A DNA stretch of 64,000 nucleotides from Phoenix dactylifera (Eukaryota; Streptophyta; Magnoliopsida; Arecales; Arecaceae): NCBI RefSeq assembly GCF_009389715.1, contig NW_024067666.1, forward strand, positions 1,219,001-1,283,000, in the 5' to 3' direction. Both the position numbers and the translations under genes were made by a program. The stretch's first letter is position 1. Each line of letters begins with the position of its first letter. The notes beneath the pieces were generated by a model. The model was not told the origin of the DNA. It worked only from the letters and a program-made list of their open reading frames with translations, and did not search any database. Shown piece by piece: positions 58,488-64,000 of the stretch.

Positions 58488-59237
58488 GCATAACAGCAAC
58501 AACAACTTTTCTAAAATATTGTTTCACTACTTAAATTCTCACTTTGTTTTAATGTCGCTTGATTCTTTTCTATCATAGTAATAAGAAGATGGGACAAATA
58601 TCGAACATCAATGGTCCAATTTTCGAAAGCCATCGTGTTGAATTGGAGTCAGTGGTTAAAAAGAGACTGAATATTGACTAAATATACAGAAATACGAGAC
58701 TGAACTCAAAAGGCTACCCAGAGAAAGACTGAGATAAGAAGAAGTCAAAAATAACAAGGAATCAGGGTCTTTTAACAGGCTTTATTCTGCAGTTATATCT
58801 TAGTTTGAATCCATCCAGAAAATAAGTGTCGAGTAGAAAGTTGGCATGTGACATGTCTAGTGTATAGTGGCCAACAAGATATTATCAGAATGATATCGCC
58901 CAACGATTTCCTCCAAAATACAAATGAACTGGATGAAACATCAGAGACTTCAAATAATCCAGTCCATGAGGTTTTACATACAAATGCTTTCTGCAAAGTC
59001 AAATTAAGGCATAGACTTCTATTTTCTGATATCAGCTTTACGAGTCCTTTTTCATTATGTACTCTACTAAGGAATTCCACTGTCTTACAATAAAAAAAAA
59101 GAAGAAGGAATTCCACTGTCTTTGGAAGCTAATATCAGTATGTTGGATGCCACTAACCAAAGGAAACCATCCTGATAAAATACAGAAGAGATGCTAGCAA
59201 AAAGAATTTAAAGATGAACAAAGATTAAAAATGTACT

Positions 59238-59495
59238 ATATTCAAAAGTGGCATCATAAAATTTCAAATGAAACTGTCGGAAGTTTAACAAAGCTATATC
59301 ATGATTCCACACATATTTACTTTATTTCTTCCAATATAACCTTTTAAATTCTATCAAAAGGGTCCATTTTCCATATTCAAAAGTGGCATCATAAATATCT
59401 AAATGAAACTATCGGAAGTTTAGCAAAGATGTATACAAGATTCTGTACATATTCACTATTATTTCTTCCAATGTAACCTCTTATATTTCCATCCC
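59238..59495. repeat. Imperfect tandem duplication in KNOX intron 3
   Basis: A unit of about 134 bp starting ATATTCAAAAGTGGCATCAT occurs at 59238 and again at 59372. Both copies keep GAAACTNTCGGAAGTTTA and ATTTCTTCCAAT. The copies differ at many sites, so the duplication is not recent. Confidence 0.8.
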
Positions 59496-60824
59496 AAAGC
59501 CCCATTTTGCTTGAACATCAATATCTCACTTCTAAAGTTTTAAGAATTATATTTTTCTATAGAAATTTGGGTTAAGCAGGAGTGCCAATGGGATGAGGAA
59601 ACAAATTGGGTTCGATCTAATTTCTTTCCTTCACCATGAGAGGAACAGCGATAGACCACAATGGTTGATGATTGAGATAGAATGTTAAAGATAATTCACT
59701 AAAACAAAGTGCCGCCAAATTTAGTAGTACTGGCAATGCAAGGAGTGAAGCTTATGTACTGAAATTAAGTGGGCATTTATGACCTTTGGATGTCATACAA
59801 GGCAATCAGATTTTGCAACTCCCGTCTATTCGTAGCAGTTGCAATGCCGACCAATTGAAGAGGCTTTTCGATAGTTGAGGGCTTAATATATCAGTATCTT
59901 AAAGGGAAGTTCCATTTAAGAATTTAGAAAAGAACCCAAGTGAGAATACTTATGATCTCTACGTGTATCTTCGCACATTTGTTTTCACAAAGCCACCGCT
60001 ACAAAATTTCATTAGGTATAAGCACTTAAACTTGAACACTTGATGTTTCCATCTGAACGATTTGTAATTTTAAATTCTAGGACTAATAATATATAAACTT
60101 GCAGGTTGATATGCAAAATGAAATTATCGCAAGTTAATGATATTTTTATAGTGATATTAGACTATATGTTTCTTAGAACACCTTGATATTGGATATCTCA
60201 GCTTCAAATATGGATGTCGTATACATGAATTATCTTAAATCATCTTCTTCATTAATCAATGAACATTTAACTTCCACCCAAAAAAAGAGAAAAACCTGAA
60301 CATGGTAGGATATCATGTAACCTTACCTCTCTTACATGAAGTTTTAAAAATCTATTGGAAAAAGAAAGAACATCAGTTAACGCGCAGATCACATAGCATA
60401 AAATGAGGAGAAAATTTGGGAGTCCGTGTTGATTCTTGAGTTTTTGAATTTTAAACATTATTCTAACTATTTCTATGCTCCATTTCATGAAGGGATGTTC
60501 ACAATTTTAGAGGGTCTATCAGAATGTTTCCATGGGATATCTTCAAGAACATCAGCTGTAGCTCGGCTGATACATTTGATAGAATATGCAATGGTGGTGG
60601 AAACACAAGAACATGAAAAGAAAATACTTTATATAAGATAATGGAGTAGTACAACTTTTCTTCAAAGAGGAATACAATTTTTCTCTCAAGCCCTCTCTAT
60701 CTACCACTCCTTTCTTTTTTCTTCCATGCATTCTTCTTTATGATAGCCACATATTTATAGGCACTAGAAGTGACCTTTTAACTCCCCTAATAAGTACATC
60801 ATAATAAGACCTTTTAAATTATCC

Positions 60825-60887
60825 ATATGACCCTTTGGATACTTTATATGACCCTTTGGATACTTCATATGACCCTTTGAATTCCTC
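60825..60887. repeat. Three 20-22-bp tandem units in KNOX intron 3
   Basis: ATATGACCCTTTGGATACTT repeats three times with one-base spacers, the third copy diverging at its end. It is open in two frames, but only by chance. Confidence 0.8.
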
Positions 60888-61802
60888 AGCACAACATTTA
60901 TATCTACAATCAACTAGGCAGCCATATAAGGCCATACGGATAATTGGTGCGCCTCTACAACAAAGCCATGATTGGGAGAATAGCCTGGAAAATCTTATAA
61001 ATAGCATGGACTTAACGAGGCTTGACTCATTTGAATTGGTTGATTTCCCAACTATTCTGAAGTGAAAAGATTAGGGTAGCTTGTCAAAGATTTTCAGCAG
61101 ATTGTAGGCTTTGGCAAATCATTTCTTTCTCTAATGGCATATCGGTTATCTACGAGTAACATTCGTTGATACTTTAATGCATCCCCATATATTTTTTAGA
61201 TACAAAGAACTCATCTCTCTATACTTGAATCAATTGGTCAAAAATTCGACAGCTCTTCCAGGCAAAAAGATGAGACGTTTAATCCCATACAGTCACCACA
61301 TGAACCTGCCAAGGCACCTCACAGGCAGAAAGTGAAAAATTAGCTGCACTCTATTCCATCAAAGAGGCAATTTGCATTCACTAGTACAAAACTATGACTA
61401 ATTCCTTGGACACAACAACCCTTCACAACATGGGTTTCCGACCTCAGAAAACTGTACGATAAGCTAAATAAACCAATTAAACCATCCTCGAAATACTGCT
61501 CCCGTTCTCATATAACATATATAAAATTTATAATCCTTCACTTCGAAATACTTGCACTACCTACGTTCATCCATTGTATATTGCACAAACTAAAATAGAA
61601 AAAATATAATCCCATATATACTTTATAAAAGTGCGTATAGTGCAGGTACCATTACACATGTGCTGCATCCTCAAAGCACTAAGATGGTTCCCTTGCCATG
61701 GGGCGGGCCAAACCCTGACAAAAATGTACCATAGAAGTAGCTGGAATTGTTGGTGGGTGGGAGAGTGATTAGAATGGCATCCCACGTTGGTGGGTTAGTG
61801 AG

Positions 61803-61850
61803 TGAGAGAGAGAGAGAGACAGAGAGAGAGAGACAGAGAGAGAGGCTTTA
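61803..61850. repeat. (GA)n-rich microsatellite in KNOX intron 3
   Basis: GA units interrupted by CAG triplets run for about 48 bp. GAGA-type tracts can recruit plant BBR/BPC proteins that act on KNOX genes. That link is inference only. Confidence 0.75.
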
Positions 61851-63586
61851 AAATGGAGGAGGTTAAAGAAGAGCCATGATGCTATCATTCATTTTGTTTT
61901 CCATATCCTTAAAAAAGAATACTATCATTCACTTATTCTCGGGGAAAATATTCTCTTTGGAACGTAAAGAGTGGTTTTTTTTTTTTTTTTTTTGATATAA
62001 AGGGAGGTGTAAAGAGAGGCTTTATTAGAACCAAAAATATGATGATGAAGAAGAGACATCCATCTTCAGGATGGATAATATGGTGGCTATCCATGGTGGG
62101 ACTCTACAGTGAGAATATTTTAGGTCAAAATGCTAGCTTATTAAACCCCCTCCCCTCAAAAAAAAAAAAAGAAAAAAAAAAAAAAGAAGAGACAGAGAGT
62201 GTGTGTGGGGTTTCCTCACTCTCCTCCGTACGTTTATATATTACTAGACAAACAGAAAGCCATCTTCATGCTCTCTTCTTCTATAAATAATATATATAAA
62301 AGATAATAACATCAATAATAGTAAAACTATTTAAATTGGCACCTAAATAGAGGAGACGAGACGTTGAGACCATGAGAGCTGGGTGTTCTATATCCTCGTG
62401 ATGGGGTCATAGAGAGCCTACTGAGTACCTTCCGACCCATATCTCTAGTTATTATATTATATATTGATAGAAGCTAAAAATATAAAATTAAAATAAACGT
62501 TGCCTATAATAAAAACCAAGTCGGTTAAGTTTCTCTCAGCCCAGTGTGGAAGGTGGAGGATGGACGCCACCTCGTAAATATATTTGGACTTTTTTTTCTC
62601 TACCGTCAAACTGCCGAACCCTTCGGCATTGCACTGCTGGAGAGTAAAGTGGGTGGAACCCTAAACACATGACCTACAATCGCTCTTCACCTCTTTTTCA
62701 CTGACGATATGGAAAGAAAAAATCAGTGAATGATAAATCCCAAGCCCATGAAATAAAGTGTTTTCCTTTTATCTTGGATTCCTTAGCTTTGATCATATTA
62801 TAATGGCAAGAGTCTCCCGCATATTACCAGTAGACAAGAAGCGAGCCCAGGTGCCGTTGGTGAGAGCATTGAACTGTGACTCCACATTCTTTAGGAAGTC
62901 TGTGGCCTCCTGCAATGGCCTCGCTAGCTCCTCCCGGTACTTAACTAGCAAGTCACGGTAGCCGTCCTACAATATGGTTTATGCCTCACAAGTCACAAGC
63001 AAATAATCAGGATAAGAGAGATGCAGGCAAAGAGATGGTTGAGGAGGCACCATGAACTTGTCGAGCTCGGGGTCGGCAGATGCCTCCTTTGGGCAACCCG
63101 GGCACGCCTCCAGCTCTCGGGCCATGGCCGAGAGCCGGGCGATCACCTCCGGTGGTGCTCCCACCTACATATATAGAAGTACATGGGAATTATTGCTGGT
63201 AAGCCAAGAGGATTATATAATTATAGATTTATAGTAGCATAGACTATAGAGTGTAGAATGTGACCTTTTGGCAGTCCATATAAGCTCCCAATAAGCTCGG
63301 GTACTGAGGATGGGAAATGATCTTGGCCTTGATAGTCTCCACATCACCCTGAGGCATCTTCCCATGCTTCTGAGACTGGTACTGGGAGGGGCCAGCCTCG
63401 TCTTTGAAGGTTGGAGGGCTAGGGTTTTGGAGCAGCGCAGCAGGTAGAGCTCAGGTCCATAGGCGGCGGAGCTCGGTGGTGGAGTAGGTGATGCCATAGG
63501 GTGCCGGTGGCAGCAGACGGGACGAGGAAAGGTATATGGAGACCCCACCTAGAGTTCCCACCACCCAAGTGGGAGAATTCGTCCAT

Positions 63587-64000
63587 CCCCCAACCAAGCA
63601 AGCCCAAAAGAAAATTAGGAAGAGAGAAAATATGAGGAAAGAAGTAGGTGATAGAAGGGGGAGGAGGGAGGGAATAGAGGACGGGGCACTAGAAGAAGTC
63701 TAGAAGGCCAAATAGACCCAAGAGCTATGGGGAGAAGGGGAGATGGAGAAGTGAAGAAAAGCCATGTCGGTGTCTTTCTTTTCCATGTCAAATCATAGAG
63801 GATGGTGAGCGTATCGCTGTGGAGTTGAAACCTTAAATCAGATTAAGGAAAATTAAAGCGTATTGATCTGAGAAAGATTGACCCAAATCTAATAGAAGAA
63901 GGGAGAAGAGGAAGAAGCGTAGAGAAATAGTGTTGAAACAAGGCATGTGCACACTGCTGGTGCCATCAACTCATGTCTGTGCTTCTTCTTCTCTTTTTCT
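63587..64000. other. 5' UTR and promoter side of the KNOX locus
   Basis: This is purine-rich sequence with GAAGAGG-type runs upstream of the chosen ATG (63586-63584). An in-frame upstream ATG at 63607-63605 would add seven residues. The gene's distal promoter lies beyond the right edge. Confidence 0.45.

Larger units (their letters stand above)
57639..63586 (-). pseudogene. Class I KNOX homeobox gene (KNOTTED1-like), frame disrupted
   Basis: Five minus-strand exons: 63265-63586 (MDEFSHLGGGNS to KNOX1, GDVETIKAKIISHPQYPSLL), 63051-63164 (VGAPPEVIARLSAMARELEA), 62828-62966 (KNOX2, LLVKYREELARPLQEATDFL), 58122-58376 ([23 protein letters not shown], plus homeodomain start) and 57639-57851 ([20 protein letters not shown] to MYRLGP). 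Class I KNOX proteins are TALE transcription factors that keep shoot meristems undifferentiated. All splice sites and phases fit, and the long intron between KNOX2 and ELK is usual. The frame breaks: exon 1 switches frame about twice (net +1) between HLLHHRAPP and EAGPSQY, and exon 4 has one extra base at LHY/NNWPYPS. Either a young unprocessed pseudogene or a functional gene with assembly indels. Confidence 0.85.

Noticed and set aside
62039-62290. 83-residue plus-strand frame
   Set aside because: It runs through a poly-A stretch within the KNOX intron on the opposite strand and has no domain.

Overview
The window is plant nuclear DNA. It has multi-exon genes with GT-AG introns, a class I KNOX homeobox locus, a plant-type GH10 xylanase, hAT and CACTA transposons, a plastid rpoC2 fragment in the nucleus, and Ty3-type LTR elements of the Tat and Tekay lineages. 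The style of the KNOX and xylanase proteins and the GC-rich Tat element suggest a monocot, probably not a grass. That is inference and I cannot name the species.

Layout. 1-2.9 kb: first coding exon of an unidentified minus-strand gene, a foldback MITE and AT-rich spacer. 2.9-12.7 kb: a set of nested insertions. A probable old LTR is split by a hAT element (3270-12187, 8-bp duplication CCTTTGAC). The hAT is split by a non-autonomous CACTA element (6765-11341, 3-bp duplication TCA). The CACTA carries pieces of at least two host genes, an RGLG-type ubiquitin ligase and a coiled-coil protein, all in one orientation. 12.98-37.05 kb: a Tat-lineage LTR element (duplication GAGTG) whose gag is split by a Tekay chromovirus with 3.0-kb LTRs (15205-26282, duplication CCGGC). 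The Tat element also has two tandem arrays (121-bp and 46-bp units) and an antisense coding region before its 3' LTR.

37-46 kb: spacer with two MITEs, a decayed rpoC2 insertion, and an unprocessed ubiquitin-conjugating-enzyme pseudogene (six recognisable exons, catalytic cysteine codon lost). 48.5-52.9 kb: the one host gene here that reads cleanly end to end, an endo-1,4-beta-xylanase with two CBM22-like domains and a GH10 domain. 54.2-55.5 kb: a second small CACTA element that has captured a DnaJ (Hsp40) exon. 57.6-63.6 kb: a five-exon class I KNOX locus on the minus strand. Its splice sites and domains are well kept but its reading frame is broken at about three places, so it is either a young pseudogene or carries assembly indels.

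The left 37 kb is almost wholly transposon-derived and the right 27 kb is gene-bearing, so the window spans the edge of a repeat block. The genes do not form a pathway. I found no CRISPR array, operon or clearly new enzymatic system. The most unusual content is host-gene capture by two CACTA elements and the decayed KNOX and E2 loci.
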